From QNZT01 sp964573205 (GTDB lineage: Bacteria; Campylobacterota; Campylobacteria; Campylobacterales; QNZT01): a DNA stretch of 64,000 bases. The notes beneath the pieces were generated by a model, which did not search any database, had not been told where the DNA came from, and saw nothing but the letters and a program-made list of their open reading frames with translations. Below are positions 1-7,861 of the stretch, in pieces. Location: contig CAZNIT010000028.1 of the NCBI GenBank assembly GCA_964573205.1, positions 1-64,000 on the forward strand. Reading direction: 5' to 3'. Position 1 is the first letter of the stretch; every line of letters begins with the position of its first letter. The position numbers and the translations under genes were made by a program.

Positions 1-275
1 AGTTCGATTCCTAATCTCGTACGAATCGCTTACTCAAATTTCAGAGATTAACATTTGTAATTTTAAATAACTCGCCCCCTCGAATATCGACTATGTCGTC
101 ACTCTTAAAGCTTCACCCCTTCTTCGTTGGGAGCAGAATTATATACAAGTAAGGCTTAATTGACGCTTAAAGCGCTAAAATTCTTCTTAATAACTGCTTT
201 TTAAGCTAATTGAAATTTTAGTATAAACTTGAATTAATGCTTTGGTATTTAATCATATTCAAGTATAATAGCAGG
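1..275. other. Left-edge non-coding stretch, possible outward promoter
   Basis: No convincing coding sequence precedes the first gene. On the minus strand there is a perfect TATAAT at 143-138 followed by a GC-rich discriminator (TTCTGCTCCC), which would start transcription near 131 and run out of the left edge. Such a discriminator is typical of strong, growth-regulated promoters such as those of rRNA or tRNA operons, but no RNA gene is visible in the window, so that part is only a guess. On the plus strand a TATAAT at 264-269 lies so close to the first start codon that it would give a nearly leaderless transcript. Confidence 0.3.
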
Positions 276-1283
276 ATGAAAATAGCAATTGTAAAACTTT
301 CGGCTCTAGGCGATATAATCCACTCTGCATCCGTTTTACAATTCGTAAAGTATTACATACCGGACGCCGAAATCCACTGGATCATTGAAGAACGCTTTTC
401 GGCAATATTAGATTATAATAAAGATATTGACGATATAAAAAAGGTAAATCTAAAATCTTTAAAAAACAACTTTTTAAAACTTGCACATGAGATAAAAAAG
501 ATAAATAATTTTGCAAAATCCAACTATGATATCGTAATAGATCTTCAAGGACTTCTAAAATCTTCAATAGTTTCAAAAATGCTGTCAAAAAATATTGCCG
601 GCTATGATAAAAACTCCGTAAGAGAAAAAATATCGTCACTCTTATATACTAAAAAAATCTCTATTGCATATCGTGAAAACACTATTGACAGGTACAGGGT
701 ACTGGTTTCGAAAGCGCTTGATATCGATATTAAAAAAGAGGATATTTTAAATAAAAAACCTTATTTAGAGTTTACTGAGAAAGATAAGGATATAGCGAAC
801 TTTTTTTTAGCCGGCAAAAGAAAAAAAGTGGTTTTTATAGTCGGCTCGACTTGGCCAAGCAGAATATATCCGAAAGAACAGCTCGCATATATAGCAAACA
901 ATATAAATGCGAATATTTACATTCCTTATGGAAATGAAGACGAAAAAAATAGTGCCGAATATATAGCCGCCCATTCAACCAATACGACCGTATTACCGAA
1001 AATGAATTTAAATCAACTCAAAGCGTTTATATCAAGTTGTGATCTGGTTATTGGAAACGATACCGGTCCTACATATATCGCCTGGGCAAACAATATACCT
1101 TCTATTACACTTTTTGGCCCAACTCCTCCAAACAGAATTTATGAAACGCCTATAAATAAAATATTTAAATCACCATCGTATGTCAATCCGTACAAACTTG
1201 ATAAAAACGATTTTTCAATCTCCGAAATAAAAAAGGAAGAGATTTTAAATACGGCTATCTCTCTTTTAAAAAACAATGGATAA
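276..1283 (+). CDS. waaC: ADP-heptose:LPS heptosyltransferase I
   Basis: This is a family 9 glycosyltransferase of 335 residues that should add the first L-glycero-D-manno-heptose to Kdo in the LPS inner core on the cytoplasmic face of the inner membrane. The N-terminus shows the family's VKLSALGD motif (residues 6-13). The C-terminal half has GNDTGP near residue 260, followed by LFGPTPP, the nucleotide-sugar binding signature. An ATG at 276 is preferred to one 39 bases upstream because homology begins there and an AGCAGG precedes it. It overlaps the next gene by eight bases, so the two are probably co-translated. WaaC and WaaF are hard to separate by eye; WaaC is favoured by overall resemblance. 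Confidence 0.85.
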   Translation: MKIAIVKLSALGDIIHSASVLQFVKYYIPDAEIHWIIEERFSAILDYNKDIDDIKKVNLKSLKNNFLKLAHEIKKINNFAKSNYDIVIDLQGLLKSSIVSKMLSKNIAGYDKNSVREKISSLLYTKKISIAYRENTIDRYRVLVSKALDIDIKKEDILNKKPYLEFTEKDKDIANFFLAGKRKKVVFIVGSTWPSRIYPKEQLAYIANNINANIYIPYGNEDEKNSAEYIAAHSTNTTVLPKMNLNQLKAFISSCDLVIGNDTGPTYIAWANNIPSITLFGPTPPNRIYETPINKIFKSPSYVNPYKLDKNDFSISEIKKEEILNTAISLLKNNG

Positions 1284-2502
1284 CAATATTTTCAAATGGG
1301 ATCATTTTTCGGATCAGCCGCATGTATTGCGCGATAAAAGCTTAAGAAAAAAGATATACAAAAAAGCCTTCAAAGATATAATAAAGACACTCATCATAAA
1401 CATCGCTCTTTTTCCTATTATTGTCGTAAGATTCGGCTATGCACTATTTGAAAAAAGAAAACAAAACAGTAACAATTTTTTTGCAATGGGCGTCAATTTG
1501 GATAAAGAGCCGATAAAATCACCTTCTCTAATAAAAGAACTTGGTGTTGAAAATATTCTTATTAGACTACCTTTAAGCGATATAGAAAATCTTTCTGAAT
1601 ATAAAAATTTTATAGATAGTTTTAAAAAGTGTAATATTTTGATAAATATTCTTCAAGACAGAAAACATATAGAGGACAAAGAGCTTCTTCGAAACTCTAT
1701 ATTTGCTATCTTTTCTACGCTAAATGTAAAAGAGTATCAAATAGCAAATGCGATAAATCGTAAAAAATGGGCTTTTTTCACGATGGATGAATATCTTATA
1801 TTTTATCAAACGATTCAAGAGATCAGAGACAGACATTTCCCACATATAAAACTTATCGGCTCTTCAGTTATCGATTTTGAGTATCACTTTAGCGTTCGCA
1901 CACTCTTTAATCTATATAAAGTCCATTATGATAAATTCAGTACTCTACTCTATGTAGATAGAAGAGGTTCACCGCAAAACAGGCAAATGGGATTTGATTT
2001 GATCAAAAAAATAAAACTTCTTTATTCCATTGTTAAATTGAGTCCAAAATCGGAAAATAAAATAGTCATAACGGAAACGAATTGGCCCATATCAAATACG
2101 GCTCCATACGCACCGACAAGCGAAAAAGAGTGTGTGAGTTTGGAAAAATACGCTCATTATATGGTTCAATATCATTTGATGGCACTTAGTACCGGAATGG
2201 TTGAAAAAATATATTGGCATCAATTGGTAGCACCTGGTTACGGACTGATAGACAACAGAGACGGCATAAAAAAACATCCGGCTTTTTATGCATACAAAAC
2301 GATGGTGCGACTACTTAAAGACACTTGGCTTGAAAATTTCGACTTTACCGGCAAAATAAAATATATGAAATTTACAAAAAACAATGAAACTATCGAGGTT
2401 TTTTGGTCTGATACTAACGATTTAAAATATAAAAAATCCAATCAAATATATTCAATTTATGGTGAAAAGTGTGAAGATGGAAGTTTTATGTCAACAAAAT
2501 AG
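1276..2502 (+). CDS. Glycosidase-like (beta/alpha)8-barrel protein of the LPS locus
   Basis: This 408-residue protein has a basic, probably membrane-associated N-terminus with a hydrophobic stretch at about residues 38-56. The rest reads like a glycoside-hydrolase TIM barrel. A Thr-Glu-Thr-Asn-Trp-Pro segment has Glu267 at a strand end, as expected for a catalytic acid or nucleophile, and IYWHQLVAPGYGLID follows as a late barrel strand. It overlaps the heptosyltransferase gene by eight bases and precedes a family 2 glycosyltransferase, so a role in building or trimming the LPS core is inferred. It could equally be an inactive barrel acting as a transferase or scaffold. The exact glycosidase family was not recognised. 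Confidence 0.6.
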   Translation: MDNNIFKWDHFSDQPHVLRDKSLRKKIYKKAFKDIIKTLIINIALFPIIVVRFGYALFEKRKQNSNNFFAMGVNLDKEPIKSPSLIKELGVENILIRLPLSDIENLSEYKNFIDSFKKCNILINILQDRKHIEDKELLRNSIFAIFSTLNVKEYQIANAINRKKWAFFTMDEYLIFYQTIQEIRDRHFPHIKLIGSSVIDFEYHFSVRTLFNLYKVHYDKFSTLLYVDRRGSPQNRQMGFDLIKKIKLLYSIVKLSPKSENKIVITETNWPISNTAPYAPTSEKECVSLEKYAHYMVQYHLMALSTGMVEKIYWHQLVAPGYGLIDNRDGIKKHPAFYAYKTMVRLLKDTWLENFDFTGKIKYMKFTKNNETIEVFWSDTNDLKYKKSNQIYSIYGEKCEDGSFMSTK

Positions 2503-2629
2503 AGTAGATTAAGAATCCTTAATTAAAAAGATACTATCATAAAAAGCGACAAGCTACAAACAAACCAAAAATAAACCGTCTAAACAAAGTTGTCGCAATT
2601 AATTGTATTGTTTTATTTAAGGAATTAAG
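2503..2629 (+). promoter_or_regulatory. Intergenic leader of the second LPS gene block
   Basis: This is the only sizeable gap in the plus-strand LPS run. GCGACAA near 2543 and TTGTCGC near 2590 can pair across a large loop. The octamer AGTTGTCG also occurs twice, once at about 2588 and once spanning the TTG start at 2630. It may hold a secondary promoter or a translational control element; no clear -10 was identified. Confidence 0.25.
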
Positions 2630-3373
2630 TTGTCGATTATCTCTATTTCAGTCGTAATTATTGCCAAAAATGCTCAAGAAACCATAAAAGAGTGCTTAGG
2701 TAGCTTGAAGGAATTCGATGAAATTATTCTTTATCTTAACAATTCGACCGATAATACAAAAAAAATAGCTCTAAAATTTCCGAATGTAAAAATTTTTGAA
2801 GGTGATTTTATCGGCTTTGGTTCTACAAAAAACAAAGCTGCCGAATATGCTAAAAATGAGTGGATTTTTTCTTTAGATAGCGATGAAATTTTAAACAAAA
2901 AGATTATAGATGAAATAAAAAATCAAGACTTTACTAATGATCGAAATATTTTCATCGTAAAAAGGGAGAACTATTTTTTAGGATACAAAACGATCAATAA
3001 AGATTTGATAGCTAGGATTTATAATAAAAAAACAACCAGATTTAACGATAACGCCGTTCATGAAAAAATAATTATAAATCAAAACAGTAACAAAATAATA
3101 TTGAAAAACAGTTTTCAACATCTTAATATCACCGATATAAATCAGACTTTAACAAAAATGATGAAATATACGGATCTTGGTGCCGAAAATAAAAAAACAT
3201 GTTTTTTTTTAATAGTAATCGCAAAATCGACATTTGCATTTATTCAAACATATTTTTTAAGACTCTATTTTTTAAACGGATGGATAGGTTTTACTGTAGC
3301 CGTCACAAATGCCAATAGAAGATTTTACAAATATTTAAAAAGATATATTAACTGTAAAGGGGAAAAATCTTGA
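2630..3373 (+). CDS. Family 2 glycosyltransferase, WaaE/KdtX-like
   Basis: This 247-residue GT-A fold transferase resembles the LPS core beta-1,4-glucosyltransferase WaaE/KdtX family. It opens with SVVIIAKNAQETI, the usual nucleotide-binding strand, and has a DxD-type site at Asp83-Ser-Asp85-Glu86. A hydrophobic, aromatic C-terminal segment (about residues 196-230) suggests membrane association. The start is TTG at 2630 with AAGGA seven bases upstream; no in-frame ATG is near. The next gene begins inside its stop codon (four-base overlap). The sugar transferred cannot be read from sequence. Confidence 0.82.
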   Translation: MSIISISVVIIAKNAQETIKECLGSLKEFDEIILYLNNSTDNTKKIALKFPNVKIFEGDFIGFGSTKNKAAEYAKNEWIFSLDSDEILNKKIIDEIKNQDFTNDRNIFIVKRENYFLGYKTINKDLIARIYNKKTTRFNDNAVHEKIIINQNSNKIILKNSFQHLNITDINQTLTKMMKYTDLGAENKKTCFFLIVIAKSTFAFIQTYFLRLYFLNGWIGFTVAVTNANRRFYKYLKRYINCKGEKS

Positions 3374-4425
3374 ACGGATATTTTGCACTCTTTTACACGG
3401 CATATCCATACTATTTTCCACACTTTTTACCCATCTATCAAGAGTTGAAAAAGAGAGGTTACGGTGTACATTTTGTTCTCTCCGACAAACAAAATAATAC
3501 ACTAATGGAAAACATTGCAAAAAAATATAACCTTGACTACTCTTTTGGGGAAGAAAATCTTTTTAGACTTTCGGCTGATTATGTTTTCTTTGCAAATCAC
3601 TATGAAAAAGCAAAAGATATAAAAGCCAAAACCGTTTTCCTAGAACACGGTATCGGTACGAAATCAACCGGTTTTTACAAAATTTTAGAATATATTGATA
3701 TCTATTTAGTTGAAGGATCATATAAATACGAAAGACTCAAACGACTATACCCGCACCTGAAAGATAAACTTAAAGTCGTAGGTTTTTCTAAATTTGATCC
3801 TATCGTAAACATTAACGAAAAGCAAAAACACTCTATCTATAAAAAATTCGGTTTCGATCACAAAAAAAAGACTATATTATATGCCCCTACTTTTTTCCCT
3901 TCTTCAATAGAAAAGATGAGCAATAATTTTCCAGGCGATTTTGAAGACTGCAACATACTTATAAAAGCACACTATTTAACATACGAGCGCAAACAGTATA
4001 AAAATCAAAGAAAAAAACTTTTGAAATGGGGTGATTTTAAAAATTGCGTAGTTGTAGATGTTAACGAATATGACCTAGTACCTTTATTTACAATAAGCGA
4101 TGTATTAATAAGCGACGAAAGTTCGGCTATGTTCGAATTTGCCTCATTAAATAAACCTGTTATTTCAAATAGATATTTTAAATTAAGACTCTCTTACTAT
4201 ATAATGCCTTGGAAACTAAAAAAAAGAATCGACAACCAAAAAGATAGATATAGAGAAATTTTAGACAACGCATATGACTATAACGAAACAAAAAAACTTG
4301 TAAAAGAGGCTCTTTTAAATCCTTTAAAATTGGAATCTTTAAGATTAAAATTTTCAAAAGAGCTTTGCGGTATAATCGACGGCAATGTTTCAAACAGAAT
4401 CGTAAACATAATGGAAGAGCTATAA
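3370..4425 (+). CDS. CDP-glycerol glycerophosphotransferase-family protein (copy 1)
   Basis: This 351-residue protein belongs to the family of TagB/TagF-like enzymes that move glycerol phosphate from CDP-glycerol to a glycan. Visible landmarks are LEHGIGTKSTGF near residue 95, ILYAPTFFPS near residue 170, an IKAHYLT segment near 198, and DVLISDESSAMFEFASLNKPVI near 240-261. The last matches the conserved Asp-Ser-Ser motif of the C-terminal Rossmann domain. It starts with TTG, overlapping the upstream stop. The gene immediately downstream makes CDP-glycerol, which strongly supports glycerol phosphate as donor. The acceptor is presumably the LPS core. A second family member is encoded at 6818-7861. 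Confidence 0.82.
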   Translation: MNGYFALFYTAYPYYFPHFLPIYQELKKRGYGVHFVLSDKQNNTLMENIAKKYNLDYSFGEENLFRLSADYVFFANHYEKAKDIKAKTVFLEHGIGTKSTGFYKILEYIDIYLVEGSYKYERLKRLYPHLKDKLKVVGFSKFDPIVNINEKQKHSIYKKFGFDHKKKTILYAPTFFPSSIEKMSNNFPGDFEDCNILIKAHYLTYERKQYKNQRKKLLKWGDFKNCVVVDVNEYDLVPLFTISDVLISDESSAMFEFASLNKPVISNRYFKLRLSYYIMPWKLKKRIDNQKDRYREILDNAYDYNETKKLVKEALLNPLKLESLRLKFSKELCGIIDGNVSNRIVNIMEEL

Positions 4426-4886
4426 TGTATAAAAGAGTTATAACATACGGAACATTCGATATGTTTCATATAGGTCACCTTGAACTTCTAAAAAGAGTCA
4501 AAACTCATGCAAAAGAGCTTATCGTTGCTATTTCTACCGATCAATTCAATGAAATAAAAGGAAAAAAAACGATAATTCCTTTTGAGCAAAGAGCAAAAAT
4601 CGTAGAAGCAATAAAATATGTTGATAAAGTCATTCCTGAAAAAAGTTGGGATCAAAAAATAGCCGATATTAAAAAATATGATATTGATCTCTTTATAATG
4701 GGTGACGACTGGAAAGGCAAATTCGATTTTTTAAAAAAGTATTGCGATGTCATATATTTGCCAAGAACTCAAGGTATTAGCTCAAGACAATTAAAAAATA
4801 CTCTAAAAAATATTTCATCAATAAATATAAAAGAACTCGATCAAGCTCTTGAGATATTAAAAAGAATTAAAGAAAACTTAGAATGA
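4425..4886 (+). CDS. tagD: Glycerol-3-phosphate cytidylyltransferase
   Basis: This protein makes CDP-glycerol from CTP and glycerol-3-phosphate. At 153 residues it is close to the TagD size. It shows the full nucleotidyltransferase signature: GTFDMFHIGH with His15-Ile-Gly-His18, GDDWKGKFD at about 93-101, and RTQGISS at 114-120. The last is the TagD-type second motif and separates it from most ADP-heptose or pantetheine-phosphate adenylyltransferases. The start at 4425 shares a base with the preceding stop (TAATG). It is flanked by a CDP-glycerol-using transferase and a LPS-kinase-like gene, so it probably feeds LPS modification. A FAD-synthetase or HldE-like role is less likely. Confidence 0.86.
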   Translation: MYKRVITYGTFDMFHIGHLELLKRVKTHAKELIVAISTDQFNEIKGKKTIIPFEQRAKIVEAIKYVDKVIPEKSWDQKIADIKKYDIDLFIMGDDWKGKFDFLKKYCDVIYLPRTQGISSRQLKNTLKNISSINIKELDQALEILKRIKENLE

Positions 4887-5626
4887 CACAAATACAAACG
4901 GATGAGAATCAGCAAGGTTTTGACGATTTTTTACAAAATATTCAAAAGTATTTTTCCAGAAGCGATGACATCATTACAAAGAAAAGAAATATCATAAAAA
5001 GAGTCGAATATAATGGAAAAAAAATAGTTGTAAAATCATTTAAGACACCAAATGTGATTAACAAATTCGCATATAGATTCATTAGAGCATCAAAAGCCAA
5101 ACGCTCTTTTCTCAATGCTCAAAGATTAATAAAACTGGATATAAAAACTCCAAAACCGATAGCTTATGTAGAGTTTTTTGAACCTTTGTTGGAGAAAAGC
5201 TTTTATGTTTGTGAATATTTTGATTTCGACTTTGAGATGAGAGATGTCTTAGCCGATAATAACTTTAGAAATAGAGAAAAGATTTTTGACAGATTTATAG
5301 AGTTTTCCTACGATCTGCATCAAAAAGGTGTATATCATGTAGATTATTCCCCTGGAAACGTTTTAATCAAACAACTAAACGATAAGTATGTTTTCAGCAT
5401 CGTAGATGTAAATAGAATGGCTTTTATGGAATTTAACGATAAATTACGCCTTAAAAATCTCTCAAGATTTTCAGCCTCAAAAAAAGATACCGAGATATTT
5501 GCTAAAAAATATGCAAAAATATCCAATATAGATGAATCGTTTGCGATAGAGCAGCTATTTTTTTATCATCAAAAACATCAAAAATATCTCCGAAATAAAA
5601 AGAGATTAAAAACTTTTAAATATTAG
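4883..5626 (+). CDS. LPS core kinase-like protein (WaaP/KdkA type)
   Basis: This 247-residue protein has a protein-kinase-like fold of the WaaP/Kdo-kinase family, which phosphorylates inner-core sugars of LPS. The catalytic loop reads His152-Val-Asp154-Tyr-Ser-Pro-Gly-Asn159, followed by SIVDVNRM as the metal-binding Asp segment. The N-terminal lysine motif IVVKSF (about residues 48-53) is also present. It overlaps tagD by four bases, ending the plus-strand LPS run. Its 3' end overlaps the convergent O-antigen ligase gene by 11 bases, with no terminator visible between them. Substrate (Kdo or heptose) is not determinable here. Confidence 0.78.
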   Translation: MTQIQTDENQQGFDDFLQNIQKYFSRSDDIITKKRNIIKRVEYNGKKIVVKSFKTPNVINKFAYRFIRASKAKRSFLNAQRLIKLDIKTPKPIAYVEFFEPLLEKSFYVCEYFDFDFEMRDVLADNNFRNREKIFDRFIEFSYDLHQKGVYHVDYSPGNVLIKQLNDKYVFSIVDVNRMAFMEFNDKLRLKNLSRFSASKKDTEIFAKKYAKISNIDESFAIEQLFFYHQKHQKYLRNKKRLKTFKY

Positions 5627-6824
5627 ATCTTTTTTTTAAAGCATCAAAATATAGCACCGTCAAGACCATCGTATAAAAAAACATATATTTAAGATGCATA
5701 GAGATGAGCGAAGTAGTCATCATTCCAACAATCGTCACACTCAATAAAATAGCCATAGGAAGAGATTTTAGTCTGTAAGCTATCATAAACTGACACCCGA
5801 GCACAAACAATAAAACTACTATACCGAAAATACCAAATTCCATAAAAAAGAGCAAAAAATTATTATGGGGATTAAACTGATATTTCAATCCTAATCCGCA
5901 ATCGTTGAACATTTTCCAAAATTGATCTTTCCCAAGAAGCTTTGTCATCTCGACTATACTATCTCCCGTTCCAACACCTATAACGGGATTTTTTTTACCA
6001 AGTTCGGTTGCATAGTTCCACATCTCAAAACGACAAGATATACTACCTCTTTGCCCCGTTCCGACAACTTCGCTGAATTCATAGTTTGCAACATCTACTC
6101 TCTCTTTGAACTGATCGCTTAAAATATACGCAAAAATAAAAATCATCGCTGTTGTTAAAGTGACGCTAACGAAGCTTTTTATAAACGACAATCTAAATTT
6201 TCCGACAGCCAAAACGAAAAAAACGACCAAAAGCGCTACTTGTCCTATTCTGCCCTTGTTTATAAAGAGCACAATTATGGTAAGAATCGCAAAAGAAAGA
6301 TAAAAGAGATTTTTTTTATCTTTTATTTTTTTAAACTCTATTTCGTTTATTATATACCCGAATACAAAAGCGAGTATCAACGAATAATGCATATGGTGCA
6401 TAAACGGCGAGGGCAAAGAACCGGGCGAATCCAATCCAAACTTAAAATAAAGATATAAAGAATAAACTTCCGATACGAACACCCCTCCTAGCAGCGAAAA
6501 CATAGCGTATTTCGCAAATCTTTTATCGAAAAACGAGATAATCAATGGCGCCAAGATATAAAGTTTCTGCTTGGAAGCGATTTTCGTGCCTTCATCGAAA
6601 CTGTCTGTCCACAAAAGTCCGATCAAATGAATCGCAAAAAGAGCCAAAAACGTAAGTGACAGTTTATCCGTAAAGATCATATGTAATTTATGTTTAAAAT
6701 TTCCACCAGCTATCCAAAAAATTACGATAAAAGCACTAACGATATAGGCTGCGGAGGTATTTATGGTTAAAACAAAAAGTAGCAACACTATAAAGTAGTT
6801 ATGAATATCGTTAATTCTTACCAT
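5616..6824 (-). CDS. waaL: O-antigen ligase / polymerase family membrane protein
   Basis: This 402-residue polytopic membrane protein has about ten to twelve hydrophobic segments. It carries a long periplasmic loop around residues 230-320 containing RFEMWNYATELGKKNPVIGVGTGD and NPHNNFLLFFMEFG, the hallmark of Wzy_C/O-antigen ligase proteins (Arg and His of the active loop). It should join undecaprenyl-linked polysaccharide or another glycan to lipid A-core in the periplasm. It overlaps the upstream transferase gene by seven bases, so it lies in the same minus-strand operon. Wzy polymerase is the main alternative; the surrounding core genes favour ligase. Confidence 0.78.
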   Translation of the reverse strand: MVRINDIHNYFIVLLLFVLTINTSAAYIVSAFIVIFWIAGGNFKHKLHMIFTDKLSLTFLALFAIHLIGLLWTDSFDEGTKIASKQKLYILAPLIISFFDKRFAKYAMFSLLGGVFVSEVYSLYLYFKFGLDSPGSLPSPFMHHMHYSLILAFVFGYIINEIEFKKIKDKKNLFYLSFAILTIIVLFINKGRIGQVALLVVFFVLAVGKFRLSFIKSFVSVTLTTAMIFIFAYILSDQFKERVDVANYEFSEVVGTGQRGSISCRFEMWNYATELGKKNPVIGVGTGDSIVEMTKLLGKDQFWKMFNDCGLGLKYQFNPHNNFLLFFMEFGIFGIVVLLFVLGCQFMIAYRLKSLPMAILLSVTIVGMMTTSLISMHLKYMFFYTMVLTVLYFDALKKRSNI

Positions 6825-7861
6825 CTGAATAATCCGTATTTCTTAATCATTTTCAATTTTCTTATAAAAGATATCTCTCTTTTTTTAGGCACGCCAAACT
6901 TATCTATGTAAGAAAGTGCGGCTTCAACCATTCTATATGCAGATTTACCATCAATATATGGATGATATTGTTTGATAATATCATCTCTTTTTGTTCTATA
7001 CCGATCATTTATAAAAAGAGTGTTGTAAATCGTTTTTTCAAGCTCTTGTGGAGTTTTTATATCTTCCCAAACAATATTTTCAGATCGACTTTGCAGTGTT
7101 ACAACAGGCTTATTAAGCAATAAAAATTCATATACTACAGATGATGTATCACTGACTAAAAGATCTGCTATTTTGAGAGCAACAATAATATCATCATCTT
7201 TTAAGATTATAAATTTACGATTTGATTTTTTTTCATAATATTTACAAATATCTTTGTTCATCTTATCATGAAATTTTACTATAACGAGATATTCATCTTT
7301 TTTTGAAATATTAACAATTTGCTCTAAAAGTTTTTGCGCAGATGTTAGAGAGGGTGAAAATGTAGGAGCATAAACAATAATTTTTCTAGCCTTGCTTTTT
7401 TGTAACATTTTCATCTTCTTTCTCTTGATATTATCATCTGGAATATATAGTTTGTCAAGCTTGCACCATCCTGTTTCTATAACAGAAAAATTGTTATGTT
7501 TTTCAGCCAACTTTTCAAATCTCTTTGTAAAGTAAGGTCCCTGTGTTAAATAAAGATCAAAATAATCTCTTATTCGAAAATGCCCCTTCTTCTCACCTGC
7601 GAGTCCGTGAAAAATTTGTATTTTAACTCCTTTTAGATACCATGGAAGATCATTTCCCGGGACAAAAATCATATCGCTATCAAACATCTCTAAATTTTTT
7701 ATATCTGATGTTATATAATCATCTGCTAATGTAAAAGACGAAATCAATTCTGACGGTACATACCACAAATACTCAAATCCTCTTTTTATCAATTCATCTC
7801 GAATCGGCTGCAAGATTGAAAACGAATATGGTAAATTACAAAACAGTATCGCTTTTTTCAT
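6818..7861 (-). CDS. CDP-glycerol glycerophosphotransferase-family protein (copy 2)
   Basis: This 347-residue protein has the same architecture as the one at 3370-4425. It has QIFHGLAGEKKGHFRIRDYFD near residues 82-102, IVYAPTFSPS near 163, IVKFHDK near 197, and DLLVSDTSSVVYEFLLLNKPVVTL near 233-256. These motifs identify the glycerophosphotransferase family (TagB/SpsB/TagF-like). The start ATG overlaps the stop of hldE (ATGA), and the end overlaps waaL. With tagD present nearby, CDP-glycerol is a likely donor. Related enzymes use CDP-ribitol or act on other polyol phosphates, so the donor remains an inference. Confidence 0.78.
   Translation of the reverse strand: MKKAILFCNLPYSFSILQPIRDELIKRGFEYLWYVPSELISSFTLADDYITSDIKNLEMFDSDMIFVPGNDLPWYLKGVKIQIFHGLAGEKKGHFRIRDYFDLYLTQGPYFTKRFEKLAEKHNNFSVIETGWCKLDKLYIPDDNIKRKKMKMLQKSKARKIIVYAPTFSPSLTSAQKLLEQIVNISKKDEYLVIVKFHDKMNKDICKYYEKKSNRKFIILKDDDIIVALKIADLLVSDTSSVVYEFLLLNKPVVTLQSRSENIVWEDIKTPQELEKTIYNTLFINDRYRTKRDDIIKQYHPYIDGKSAYRMVEAALSYIDKFGVPKKREISFIRKLKMIKKYGLFRW

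Noticed and set aside
1..30. TTCGATT near the start looks like a tRNA T-loop
   Set aside because: The following bases do not form a T-stem partner plus acceptor arm and CCA, and the 5' part would lie outside the window.
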